From assembly GCA_033439795.1 (NCBI GenBank), contig JAUTDP010000007.1, positions 372,001 to 436,000 on the forward strand: a stretch of 64,000 nucleotides of DNA, given 5' to 3'. Under the pieces are notes generated by a model. It saw nothing but the letters and a program-made list of their open reading frames with translations. It did no database searches and was not told the DNA's origin. Each line of letters opens with the position of its first letter. Within the stretch, counting starts at the first letter, position 1. Origin of the DNA: Sordaria brevicollis (Eukaryota; Ascomycota; Sordariomycetes; Sordariales; Sordariaceae). Shown here in pieces: positions 20,871 through 33,074 of this stretch. The position numbers were made by a program, and so were the translations under genes.

Positions 20871-23800
20871 AAAAGATTTTATTCTCTTAAAAAGTATTAA
20901 TATATAAATTTAGACGCTAAATTTGAAATTTTTAAATTGTATCCTTCTATTACGCGAACCGTTGAAATTAATATCGCGAAAAACGTTAATTTAGTTAAAA
21001 AAGTTAAAGTTATTAAAGAGAAAATTATTAAGACGGTAAAGTTTAAATTTGCGTAATTCCTTAGGGAAGAATGTAAAGTAATTTTTTAGATCGGTAATGG
21101 AAATAAACGAAAAGAATATCCTTTCAAAAATTTAATTATTTTAAATTCGGGGAGTTTTCTTTATATATTTAATAAAATTATTCGTTTTTATTATTTTCGT
21201 TATACCGATTTAAATAATTATTTATAAGTAAATAATTCCTATATTAAAATTTAAGGTTTTAAGGAGGTTAATATCGTTATTAAAAATAAGAAAGGTAATT
21301 TAAAATTATAATTGAAAGAAGTTACGTTTTACTTTAATTTCGTTATTAATTTCATTTCCTTTTTCCTATTACGAAGGTAAGGATTTTATTAGGATTATTA
21401 ACCTTTAAATAATTATTTAAAGAGAATTAATAAATTATTTTTTTATTCTTTGGATATTATTTTTAATTAAACGGTTTTGGAATATTTATTTATATCCTTT
21501 ATTAAATTAATATTTATAGTACAACGATATTAAATTAATTTTTATATAAAGAAATTATTAATTTAAATTATTAAAATATAATATTACCGATTTAATTACC
21601 TTAGTCCTTAAGTATTCGAATATTTATAAAATATTAATAGGGTACGATTACGAAATATTCTAATTAAAAAGAAGGACGCGGATAATATAATTGCGATAAA
21701 TTTTAATTCGATTAAAGAGTTTTCAAATAATTTCCCCTTTACGGTATTTTTAAAAGGGATACCGATAATCGAATATAATATTTATATTATAATTAAAATA
21801 CGATATTAAATATAGCGAATTTTTCGAAATTATAAATATAAATTAGGGTAACGCTTTATAATAAATTTCTTCGAATTCAATAAAGGTATTAATAGATATT
21901 AATACTTTATATTTATTATTTACCGATAATTTAAATATATATAGGATTATTACCTTTCGAATTAAATATTTATTAATATTATTTTAATTTTATATAATTA
22001 TATAAATATATTAATATATTAATATAATATTAAAGTTAAAGCTTTCGAATATAATAATAAATTTAACCGAAGAGAAATATTAATTAAATTCGGAATAAGA
22101 AATATATTATTCGAATTTTTTATTCCTAATACTTAAAAATAAAATAATAGAATAGAGCGTTTAGGGGGTATAATAAAGTAATAATATAATATAATAAAGA
22201 ATAATTTAAAATTTCCGATCGATTTATAATTAGAAATTATATACGTAGTAATTTATTTACTAAACCGGTTACTTCGATACTTTTATAATTAAAAATCCCT
22301 ATACGAATACTTTTATATTTATATCGTTTAATAATATAATTAATAAGAATTACGGCGATTAGATATTAATTACCTTCGAATATATAGGTATAAAGTATAT
22401 TTTATAATTAATACGGTATAAAAGAAAGAGAAACGTCGTTAAAAATATTTCTTTAGAGCGTAAATCGGTTATTTAATCGGATATAACGCCTCTTCGATAT
22501 ATTATATATAGAACCCTATTATAAAGTAAATTATTTAAATACGTAACGTAATATTTAACGAATATATTAAATTCTCCCCCGACGAAATTAATATTAAAAA
22601 GGACTTAGTAATTTTAAAAATAATAATTATTAAAGAGTTCGCTAAAAAGCTAAATAAAATAGATGAATAGGATTTAGATTAAGGGGTATTAGCGAATCCC
22701 TATTTAAAAGATACTGAGGTCGAACTTCTTTTAAATACAATATTCGAGGAGGAAACCTTAAATTCTTAGTAAAAAACCGCTTAAGAGATTAAGGCCGGGG
22801 ATATTTACAAGGTTATAAAGTTAGATAAAATGGTTATTAATTTTATTATAGATTTATATTTAACGCCGCTAAATACCCTTCTTTTATACGTAATAGTTTT
22901 GTATACGGGCGTTATATTAGATTAAATAATCGATAAATACTTTCGAAAATTAGAATTATAGGAGAGTATTTTTTTAGTAGGAAGATTATTATAATTAATA
23001 ATAGAAATAATTATTAAAATAGTTATAAAAATAAAGGTATAATAATTATTAATTAAATATAATAAATTAAATAGTTTATATTACTATAATTTCCTAAGGA
23101 TATTAAAGAATTATTACGATTTCGAAAATTACTTTCTTAGTAAAAAGTTTCGTAAAATAGAATAAGCTTATTTTAATAATTATAAAAATATAAGAATTTG
23201 GGTTAAAATCGATTAAAATATCCTTTATACGAAAAGGAAATAGATCTTTAATTATATATAAGTATATACCTATAAATTTAATAAAAATAATACTTTAAAT
23301 AAGGTTAAAGTTAAATTAGTAATTTAAAGAAATTAATAACGTAAAATAAGCGTTAATACTTATATTTCTACTTTAATAAGAAGGTCCTTCCGAATTATTA
23401 TTATATTAGCGGTTTATTTTAATATAGAATTTATTTAGTAGGATATAGTAAACGCTTTCGTAAACGTTGCGATTAATAAGGAGATTTATATACGTATACT
23501 ATTAAAATATTAAATAGAAGGAAAGGTTTTTAAATTATTAAAAGCGTTTTATAACTTCCGACGAGCCTTTTTATTATAGTAAAGGGAATTGAATAGAACG
23601 TTTAAGGGTATAAGATTTAAAATTATTCTTAAGGATTTATATATTATAAAGAAGGAGAGAATATTTATATTATATTACGTTAATAATATCGTTTTTATTT
23701 ATTTAAAGGAATATAAGGATTAGGTTAAAGAATATATTAATTTATTATAATTAAAATATTAATTAATTAATAATAAAGAATTATAATGGTTTTTAGGTAT

Positions 23801-24740
23801 TAAAATTATCCGTAATTATAAGGTAGGAAAAATTTAACTATTTTAAGAAATTTATATTAAGAAAATTAATAAATTGTTAAAATCTATTTATAAACTTATT
23901 ATAATATTAATAAAATAATAAAAATTATTACCCTTCGATAGGCTAATTAATTATATTGAAATTAGAAATTATTAAATTAATATAGGCTTTATATTATACG
24001 CTACTATTAATACGCGATTAAATATAGTTTTTTTAATTAATCGATTAATTCGATTTAATTATAATCCTAATTTAAAATATTATAACGTTAATAAGAAGGT
24101 TATTTATTACTTTTATATAATTAAGGATTAGTATTTATATTATAAAAGTAGTGACTAATTCGAGGTAATTTTAGACGTTTCGTTTATTAATAATAAAATA
24201 AATTGTAAGAGTTTTTAAAGATTTATAATTAAATTATACGGTGGATTTATTTATTAGGGTATTATTAAATAGACCGTTATTACGACGTTAATAATAAAAA
24301 TAGAATTTTACGCTATTAAGAAAATTATTAAGGAAATATTATTTATTAACCGATTTATTAAGGTTTTAGGTATAAAGTTATTTAACGACCTTATCCTTAT
24401 TATAAAGTATAATAATTAGTAAATTATTAAAATATTTATTAAGGAAATTCTTACTTTTATTATTAAAATGAGGTATGTCGATATTTATTAATATTAATTT
24501 CGAAAGGAGATTATCGAAAAGGAGACCTTTAAAATTAATTATTTAGAAATTAAGGAGATGCTTACAGATAGATTAATAAAGGTATTTAGAGTATTAGAAT
24601 ATAAGAAATTTAAAGAATTGTTAAGGATATTTATAAAATTATTACGACCGGTTATAGTGGATAATAATAAAAAGATTTTAGAAATGGAGGATTTGGATAA
24701 GTATTTGGGTATTATAATAGGAGAAGTAACGGTGGATTAA
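20870..24740 (+). pseudogene. Copia pol remnant: integrase, RT, RNase H
   Basis: Read through its stops, the plus strand shows an integrase-type GGIIK and WLEIIY..VIYLLNR stretch near 22170-22270. Reverse transcriptase follows with ILYYVNNIVFI at about 23670-23695, where Asn-Asn replaces Asp-Asp as RIP predicts, and a FLGIKII block shortly after. The RNase H end is an intact-looking 60-codon frame at 24558-24740, starting MLTDRLIKVFRVLEYKKF, which matches the usual copia C-terminus (ADxLTKxL...F). Order and motifs are those of Ty1/copia. Confidence 0.8.
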
Positions 24741-24808
24741 TTAAAGGGAATAGGAAATGTGTAAATAATTTTATTTTCGACCTTAAAAGGGTAATCGAAA
24801 TAATTTTC

Positions 24809-24821
24809 GAATAAGGGGGTA
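24809..24821 (+). promoter_or_regulatory. Polypurine tract of the copia element
   Basis: GAATAAGGGGGTA directly precedes the right LTR, the position of the plus-strand primer, and sets the orientation. Confidence 0.75.
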
Positions 24822-25015
24822 TATTAGATTCTAAAGTAGTATTCTAAGTTAAAATAGTATAAATTAGTATATAATTGGTTAATATTGCTAATTATTTAGA
24901 AGGTTTTAGCAAATAAGGGATACCCTTAGCTCCCCCGATTAGAGCTCTAAAATCTTATTCTCTATAGTTACACACAGATATACAGAATTAATCAATTCTC
25001 CTATACAATCTGATA
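24822..25015 (+). repeat. Right (3') LTR of the copia element
   Basis: 194 bp, starting TATTAGATT (RIP form of TGTTAGATT) and ending AATCTGATA. The outer end keeps CACACAGATATACAG, while the inner end is strongly mutated compared with the left LTR. Confidence 0.9.
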
Positions 25016-25020
25016 ATATG
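25016..25020. repeat. Target-site duplication, right copy (ATATG)
   Basis: Exact match to 19464-19468, directly after the right LTR. Confidence 0.85.
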
Positions 25021-25470
25021 AAAGCACTTCAAGACGTCTTTGTATCGTTTCGGGCAAGTCCGCATGTTTTTCACCCAAAGTACCGAGCTAACATGCAAGC
25101 CTGCGTTGCATTGTACAGGAGGTGTACATCGGCCCTAGCACAGGTACCACTCAACGGCCAGAATGTGTGCTAGGTTCTTGGCCGCCCACGCCAGGCAAGG
25201 GTGCTCCGGATGCACTAGACAAATGCAGCAACTGTCTATCTTGCAGAAGAAAGGAGGAGGAAATCGCCGTCCCAGACATGACCATGGTGACAAGGCCACC
25301 TTCAACTGATAAATATCAACCTTGGGCCGCCCTTCCCTCCACCATTTCCCCCGTCTCGTCTCTTTCTTTTCTGTGTCCCACCACAGTCGACAACGTTGTG
25401 ACCTTTGGTTCACAACCTTCCCAAAGGACCTCCACCTATTCTTCCTCCGCCAAATAGGAAATAGGAAAAC
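25021..25470 (+). promoter_or_regulatory. 5' region of the OPT transporter gene
   Basis: This 450-bp stretch separates the copia element from the OPT start. It holds CT-rich tracts just before the gene (about 25325-25450), typical of fungal 5' leaders. No TATA box stands out. The copia element ends only 455 bp from the start codon. Confidence 0.45.
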
Positions 25471-27925
25471 ATGGCCAACGTGGAGGAAAAGAAGTCGTTC
25501 GACGCTTCGGCGGCGAACGTCCGCCCTTTCGCCGAGAGCACCCCCGCCTACGAGAATGCCGACGATGTCAAGGAGAAGATGAGCGTCGAGGTCGAGAGCA
25601 CTGGAGAGGTCGAGGAGGAGGATCTCTACGCTCCCCTCAAGATGGACGCTTCCGTCGTCCATGAGCCAAACCCCTTGACCCTCCGTGCCCTTGTCACTGG
25701 TATTATCTTGGGCTGTCTTGTCAGCGCCTCCAACCTCTATCTCGGTATGTGTAGCCTCCCATCTGTATTAGGTTTCATCATGAACTACTCTTGGAACCAT
25801 GCTAACCAAACTCTTCCCACCCCAGGTCTCAAGACTGGTTTCACCTTCAGCGCCAACATGTTCGGTGCTATTTTCGGTTACGGTATCATCAAACTGATGT
25901 CCAAGTCCGGCACGATTCCCATCATCGGTGGTGCCTTTGGTCCCCAGGAAAACTCCATCGTCCAGGCCGCTGCTACCGGTGCTGGTGGTATTTCGGGTAT
26001 TTTCGTCGCCGGTATCCCCGCCATGTACCAGCTCAACACTATGGGCGAGGGCCGCACTCCCCAGGACGACATTGGCGCCATTTTCACCATTACCCTGGTG
26101 TGCTCCTTCCTGGGTCTCTTCTACGTTACCCCTCTTCGCAAGTTCTTCGTCGTTCAGGTCGCTCGTGAGCTCAAGCTCATCTTCCCCACACCCACCGCCG
26201 TCGCCTTGACCATTCGCTCCATGCACGCTGGTGCGGCCGGCAGCGTCGAGGCCATGAAGAAGCTCAAGTGCTTGGCTCTCGCATTTGGAGCCTCCTTGGT
26301 TCACCGTGTTGGCTCGTACTATGCCATTGGTATCCTTTACGACTGGCATCCTTTCACCTGGATTCACATCTGGTCCGGCTACAAGAGCTGGGCCTTGAAC
26401 ATTGAATCCTGGGGTTGGTACTTTGAATGGACTCCTGCCTTCATCGGCTCCGGTATCCTGATCGGTCTTAACCCTGCCATCAGTATGTTCATCGGTTCCT
26501 TCCTCGCCTGGGGTCTTATTGGTCCCGTCTTGGTTCACTACGGCGAGTGCATCGGCCTTCAGCAGTATCCCGATGACCCGAAGTGGGACAGCCTGTACAC
26601 CTTCTTCTCCCTCAGGGATATTGCAACTGGCGGTCCCCCATCGCCTCGCTACTGGCTCTTGTGGCCCGGTGTCATGGTCATGGTCTGCTCCTCCATGGCT
26701 GAGCTTATCATCCAGTACAAGGTCATCTGGTTCGGCGCCAAGTCTTCGTGGCAGCAGACCTGCGTCAGCATCAACGACGCCCTTGTCGCCCGTGGCAAGA
26801 CCAACGGTTTCTTTTCCAAGCAGGCTGCCAAGGTCGTCCGCACTGGTCAGGAAGTTGAGGACCCCGCCAAGGCGAACGAGCAGGTCAAGCACTGGCACTG
26901 GATCGTCGGTCTTATCGTCACCACGGTCGTTGCCATGATCATCTTCCACTTCCAGTGGGACATGCACCCGGGTCTCACCATCCTTGCTTGCATTCTTGCC
27001 TTCCTCTTCTCTTTCCTCGCCATCCAGATCGGCGCCGTCACCGATACCACCCCTCTCACTGCCGCCGCCAAGGCTTCCCAGCTCATCTTTGGTGGTGCCA
27101 CCCAGAACTCTGGCTTCAGCATTGAACACGCTCAAAAGATTAACTTGGTCGCCGGTGGTCTTGCTGCCGGTGGTGCCGATGTTGCCAACGCCCTCGTATC
27201 CGACTTCCGTACCGGTTACCTCCTTGGCACTCCCCCGATCAAGCAGTGGATTGCCCAGGCCGTCGGTACTTTCGTTGCCGTCTGGCTCTCCCCCGGCCTT
27301 TTTGTCCTCTTCACCAAGGCCTACCCTTGCATCTACGATACTTCAATCGTCAACAATGGCGGCTCCTGTGCTTTCGCGGTTCCCTCCGTCTCCGCTTGGG
27401 CTGCCGTCGCCAGGGCTGTCACCGATCCGGATGTCAACATCCCTCTCTCTTCCGGCATCTTCGCCATCGTCATGGGTGTCGTCTCGGTCGCGCAGGTTGT
27501 CGTCCGCCACTACTGGCTGGTTGGCGAGCGTGAGAAGTGGCGCAAGTGGCTTCCCAACTGGGGTGCTATCGCCCTCGCTTGGGTCATTCCCGCTCCCGTG
27601 TTCGCCAACGCCGCTCTTCTCGGTGCCATCATCGCCGCCGTCTGGAGGAAGTACAGCATGAGGACCTGGGATATCTACGGATACGCTCTCGCTGCTGGCT
27701 TCATTGCCGGTGAGGGCCTGGGCGGGGTCGTCGTAAGTACCTCTTTTTTTTGAGGCCATTCCCGATTTTTTTCGATTTTTTTTCGATTTTTTTCAAATTT
27801 TTTTTTTTTTTTCGGAAATGCTAACATTTTTTTTTTTTCTCTCCCAGGGTGCTGTTCTCACTCTCGCCGGTGTAGACGGAAGTGTCTACGGCTCAAACAT
27901 CGCCTGCCCGGCCGATGCGTGCTAA
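25471..27925 (+). CDS. Oligopeptide transporter (OPT) family membrane protein
   Basis: Joins 25471-25744, 25826-27732 and 27848-27925 and gives 752 residues. OPT proteins are proton-coupled importers of small peptides or metal chelates with 14-16 membrane spans. Splicing intron 1 (81 nt) restores the motif SNLYLGLKTGF, followed by [25 protein letters not shown] and [11 protein letters not shown] are also typical. The motifs and length resemble the yeast YGL114W/YSL-like branch, so the substrate is unknown. The N-terminus (about 70 residues) is acidic and cytosolic. Intron 1 is in frame without a stop. Intron 2 (115 nt) is very T-rich and its 5' splice site is part of a 57-bp inverted repeat. 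The last exon encodes 25 residues ending CPADAC. Confidence 0.92.
27719..27775 (+). repeat. Inverted repeat, left arm (OPT exon 2/intron 2 junction)
   Basis: 57 bp covering the last 14 bases of OPT exon 2, the GTAAGT donor and 43 bases of intron 2. It pairs with 28277-28333 with one mismatch (27722 against 28330); the inner 53 bp are perfect. Confidence 0.9.
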
Positions 27926-30900
27926 ACAAGCTACAACGCCTGAAGTTCTTTGGCTTCCAGTCTCGAAACGGAACCAGCTGAAGACTTTGTTTAATGATGA
28001 AAGATGGATGATGTTTATATATACCCATACGAGATAATAGGTTGTCTGTTTATATAGTTTAAAGTTGCATGTATCAATGATACCACGATGGAACATAGTT
28101 TGGGGGATGGGGGTCAAGCAAAAAAGAAAAGCGGTCTCCGGCTCTCAACATGACCAATAATTATTATACCCTATTACAACAAGTTCACTGTCCTAAGATT
28201 GCTGTGTCTGTAACGGGGAAGGAAAGCGAAATTCTGCTTGCAAGGCACAACTCCAAATGCACTTGAGAAGGCCAATTCGAAAAAAATCGGGAATGGCCTC
28301 AAAAAAAAGAGGTACTTACGACGACCCCGTCCAATCCCTGAGCCAAGAAATTTCGTGACAGTGTTTATTATGTTCAAATGTACATTTGGGACCAATATTA
28401 GTTTGTTCGTGAGCTCGAGACCTCCGGTCAACATCTTCTAGGCATTTGGATGTATGGCTGATACGTTTCAAACTGCAAGTTAATTCCAGTCTTTTTCTCA
28501 TATTTTAAACAAATATCAACTTGATGTATCAAGCTGTATGAATGCTCTTTGACGAAACCTTTGAAGATATAACATACGGTCAGATACCTACAAGTGCCAC
28601 GCTGATTTGATTCAAACCAGTCCTAGAGTGTACGGCATTCACCTTACAGGAAGATTACCGCCGCTTGAAGTCTTGTTAACAGACAGATGTGCGCAGTGCC
28701 TGGACAGAGGTTGATACATGGAATCCTCGGTGTCAAGACGGTACCTTAACCGATTCCGAACATAGGCAGCACAGCACACTACAGTTTCATCTTCACTCAC
28801 CATCTACGCAGTGATCGACGTATATGGCTAGATTGGGCGTTTTCACCACCGACTTTACTCTATTCCAAGCAGTCCATCCAGCGGCAACAGTTTCGACGGA
28901 AGTGCCAGACCGAGGACGGCGAAGTTTTACCTACCACGCTCCCGGGATATGTCGGTACTCTATGTGGGACACTGCCCTTTTATATGTCATTGTTTCGGAA
29001 ATTTGTATACTCGATCGAACAATTTCCCCCAAAGGGACTGGCTGCCTCTAAACAACTTCCTCTCGTATCTCAGTTACATGCAAGGAAAGTGGCCGTACTG
29101 CCATATGGCCCTCGCAAACACAAAAGGCTTTTTTTGTAGGCGATCTCCTGACGGTTATTGCCATTGCTTTCGTTCGACTCTTTGGAATGATAATGATTGC
29201 AGGTTCATGTTCATCTACCTAACTCGGGAGAGCTGAGTCTCGGTTTGCTTTCGTACCGTCTTTGAAACGTCCATGATACCCGACTCCAAGGATGCGATCA
29301 AACTTGGCTTCTCCTTTGTATGGGATTAAGTTGATTGTCTCAGGAACTATTTACCCTGGTACTGTATGGTGTTCCACAATCGCCTTTGACCTGTGTTCCT
29401 TGTGCCCGAGTTTTACACGCTGTGTTCGTAACCACCTAGCCAGTGCGCAACTACTACCGGACGCGTGGATTGTGTACCTGGCGACGAAGGTTTCGGGGAA
29501 TATTCTGGGAAGGAGGGTGAGTGGAACAATCGTAAGAGCAAGCAAACATGGAAAGAGCAAGTGGTTGGAGATTGAGTAGACGTTTCGGCCGCTGCTCCGA
29601 GTTCGGGATCCGCGATGGTCGTATTCCTTCCTTCCTTCCGGGTAGTTTCGGTGATGACGATGAGGTTGTTTCTCTGCTCTCCGGTTCCGTTTGTTTCGGC
29701 GACACAAGTAAACAGGGTCAACGATGAGTCGCCAGGATGGCCGTTACTCTTTTATTATTGTTGCTTGACGTTGCGGGTTCCGCTTTATATCCCATAGTGC
29801 AACATGCAGCCGTACATTAGCCAGACATAGCGGCTCAAACTAAAGGATGAAAACATTGAGCGTGTGTCATGCTTTGCCAATTGGAAATCATTTTAAAAGG
29901 TGCATTGGATGTTCTGTCATGTACACGTTCCTGACGAAATACTCCCTGAATGCGCTGCCCTGCAAGATGCGGTAAGGTTGAGGTACATGGCATCCACAAC
30001 GGGCAATGCACAAGCCTGTCAGTTGACGCTGGTGACACTGGTTTCCAAACTCTTTATTCCCGGGACAAGAGCTCGCGCAAAAAGTATTGTGAGGGCTAGT
30101 AGTGCAAAGATCCCAAATGACCGCGTTGAAACATTGGTTGGAGTCAGCGATTGTGTCGAGCAGTTGTGTTGTTGCAGAGTGGTTGAGGCATTCGATGAGA
30201 CGATGACAGATTCACAGATGGACATGGGGAGTTGGAAAGTAGCAATTGGCCAATAAGGGGTGCTCACATCAAGACTTCTTGGCATCGTCTTCTCCAATCT
30301 CCACCAGTTCAAGAGATCGCGGGACCGGCCGCACAGGAGACAACGCCAATGACAGCCGGCAAGCTCATATTGAGGAAAAAGCTGGCAGCTGATAGCCCTC
30401 TGTCATTGGCTCAATGCAGCCATTTCGCCAAGTAGCGGGTATGCGGGAGCGGCGCACGCCTGCTGTGCCGTAGCTTCACCTTCCTTTCTTCAACATCAAT
30501 CTGACGTTCTTCACTTAGACAACCATCCAAATTCCCGGGCACCGTAATCATGGACAATGTCAGCGGTCAATTCATCGTGCGAAATCGAAAAGTCACAATT
30601 CGTCATGTCTTAGTTACCCCAAGTCTTGGGTTCCACGATGAATTCAGGTTGACCCTCCGACGACGTGCGAGCTCCTCGCAGAGGTTGTTTGCGGTAGTGT
30701 AACGACGACATCAACGAATCTGCCCAGAGGCACCAAGCCAGACTACAAAATCAGCCATCCACCATCGATTGCGGTTTCGATTCTGTGGAAGCAAAAGTTC
30801 TTTCTGCTCATGGGAGCGGATAATATTTTGGCAACGCGTCAGTTGCGACTTCCAAGCCAATCCGGGGACCACCACCTGACTCTTCGGGCATCTCTTTCGA

Positions 30901-31767
30901 ATTTCATGTCTCATATGGACACCCTTCGTTTGAACTCCGAGTTTTTGGCTCCCGACCACTCACTCGTGAGGTGTCTTAGGCAGGACCGGACTTCTATTCA
31001 AGCTAGGGGACTAAGGGAACACCAAAGCCCACATGGCTTCTGGAGATGATCTCGCGGGAGGCCCTGTACTTCCATCGTCATTTCGCCTATTTCGGCTTGA
31101 AGGCAGTCCCGACGGGATCTGCCAGATGAGCGAGCATTATGCAGGACTAGACGGAAGCTGCATATCTCTGAGAGCGGGTTCCGCTAGTACAGGTAGTACA
31201 CTCGCTGTTGCTAGTGCAAAGTGCCTTCCCTCATCCTCAGTAATCCTTCCTTGAAGAGTGAGCTCAGTTGAATTGCAATGTTCTTGCCATTACGAAAGTC
31301 TTACCGGTCACGGGTCAGCAAAAGGGGCAAGAACGCTTCACCGCTCCATGGATCATTTTCAGAACTTCAAGTGGTGTTCTGATATTTAGGGAAAGAGCTT
31401 TCCATAATGGTTTCGAATTTTGCTGGCCTGGGTGAGCCCATCCCAAACCCACACGTCGTCACCCACCAGCAATTCCGGTTCTCTTTTCCCATGAATTGCC
31501 AATTCTGCTTCTCTCCTCTCCCTGTCCGAACTGTAGCCGGGATCATTTCTCATCAAGTCCGCGATTCCGAAAGCCTTCACTGGTGGTGGCCTGCAACATC
31601 CGGATCTCGAGAAATTTGCAGCTAGCCCTCGTAGCCTTTGCCTCCAGTGTTTGGCTCGCGGCCTTTCTGCTCATTCCCTACGCTCCTTACTCAGCCTTTG
31701 ACTCGCCTAACGACGCTCTTTTGACGATCCTCTCATTCCTCAAGTCTCGTTCGATTCTAACACGGAG
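27926..31767. other. 3.8-kb gap with no supported gene
   Basis: The first part is the OPT 3' end, including the right arm of the inverted repeat. From about 28.4 to 31.4 kb there are only short, unconvincing frames on both strands (the longest is 29351-29707, minus). The final 300-400 bp are probably promoter and leader of the protease gene, with CT-rich stretches near 31490-31530. I see no RNA gene or RIP signature. Confidence 0.5.
28277..28333 (-). repeat. Inverted repeat, right arm (about 350 bp after the OPT stop)
   Basis: Reverse complement of 27719-27775 with 56 of 57 matches. Outside the arm, bases matching the OPT exon drop quickly to a partial resemblance (about 9 of 13 over the next bases), and on the intron side identity stops at once. 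Confidence 0.9.
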
Positions 31768-33074
31768 ATGCGTCTCTTCCCTGTTTTTCTTACGGCCGCC
31801 TTTGCGTCCACTGGCATAGCGGCTGCTATCCCTGGCCATGTCGACACCAGCCCAGGCAACAAAGGCACTGCTTCGCTAGTGCAAGTCCGAAATCCGAATT
31901 TCGAGTTTAGACACGGGCCCCTTGCGTTAGCAAAAGCATACAAGAAGTTTGGCGCCCCAATTCCAGAGGACCTCAGAGCTGTCATTGCTAGGTTTCGTCG
32001 GACCCCTAAGCGGGATTTCGGCTCCGTCTCAACGGACCCTGAGAAGCACGACGTCGAGTATCTGACACCCATCTCCATCGGTACCCCACCCCAGGATCTC
32101 ATCGTCGATTTTGACACAGGGTCTAGCGACCTCTGGGTCTTTAGCACCGAGATGGCTGCGAGCGATATCAAGGGTCAAACTGTCTACGATCCGAGCAACA
32201 GCTCCACCTCTCAGATCCTCCAGGGCTCGACTTGGGAAATCACTTACGGCGACGGCAGCTCATCGAGTGGCGACGTCTACATCGACACTGTCACGATCGG
32301 CAACTTGACTGTCCCTAACCAAGCTGTCGAGGCGGCCAAGAAGGTTTCTTCAGAGTTCACAGAAGACCCCAACAATGATGGCTTGTTGGGTTTGGGTTTT
32401 ACTTCCATCAATACGGTTCAGCCCACCCCACAGAACACATTCTTTGACAACATCAAGGAGAGCCTTGACGCCCGTTTATTCACCGCCGATCTGAAGCACG
32501 GTGCTCGTAAGCTTGTCCCTTTGTCAAGAACTGAATCATGAAGAGATGCTAACCTTTTTTCTAAACACATATAGCTGGTAGCTACAACTTCGGATACATC
32601 GATCCCGCAGCATATATCGGCAACATCAGTTGGACGCCCGTTGACAATAGTCAGGGCTTTTGGGGCTTCACATCCCCCGGATATGCAGTTGGCACCGGAG
32701 CGTTCCGCAATCATTCAATGACAGGAATCGCCGACACTGGGACTACTTTGCTGCTTCTACCCAAGTCTGTCGTCAGCGCATATTATAAGGAGATTCAGGG
32801 CGCAGAGTATGACAGTGACCAGGGCGGTTATGTTTTTCCTTGCAGTCCTACACCGCCAGACTTTGTCTTTGGTGTTAACAACGGCATTGTTACTGTTCCA
32901 GGAGATATGGTCTCGTATGCTCCAGTTGATACTGCCAACCAGAACTGTTTTGGTGGTATCCAAAGAGATACAGGCATTGGCTTTTCAATCTTCGGTGACG
33001 TCGCGCTCAAGACAAGCTTTGTCGTGTTTGATGCTGGCGGCTTGCAACTTGGTTGGGCAGCGAAGAACTTGTGA
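31768..33074 (+). CDS. Secreted pepsin-like aspartic protease (family A1)
   Basis: Joins 31768-32506 and 32575-33074 and gives 412 residues, normal for a fungal pepsin precursor. It has a signal peptide (residues 1 to about 20), then a propeptide to about residue 82 ending in basic clusters (RFRRTPKR) where maturation is likely. The two catalytic motifs are DTGSSDLW (Asp116) and DTGTTLLLL (Asp300), the family pair for acid proteolysis outside the cell. The Tyr flap is in the ITYGDGSSSSG stretch. The 68-nt intron has a TGCTAAC branch site and splices to restore HGAPGSYNFGYID, a conserved segment. It lies upstream of another secreted hydrolase on the same strand. It resembles penicillopepsin and endothiapepsin. 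Confidence 0.93.

Larger units (their letters stand above)
19469..25015 (+). mobile_element. Full-length Ty1/copia LTR retrotransposon, RIP-inactivated
   Basis: The 5,547-bp element has two 194-bp LTRs and an ATATG target duplication. It is inserted in DNA of normal composition. Plus orientation follows from the purine tract before the right LTR and from the coding motifs. Integrase blocks precede reverse transcriptase (YVNNIV, from YVDDIV) and the RNase H tail, the Ty1/copia order. Dense TAA and TAG codons show it is dead. Confidence 0.92.

Noticed and set aside
24558..24740. 60-codon frame as a separate gene
   Set aside because: It is the surviving C-terminal end of copia pol (MLTDRLIKVF...), in line with the other pol motifs.
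25768..27135. 455-codon open frame antisense to the OPT gene
   Set aside because: It mirrors the C-ending codon bias of the OPT gene. It has no domain, is low complexity (Gly/Asp/Glu) and has no promoter evidence.
25471..27753. OPT as one uninterrupted 760-codon frame
   Set aside because: That frame retains intron 1 inside the conserved LYLGLKTGF motif and ends inside intron 2. Splicing both restores family sequence and a proper C-terminus.
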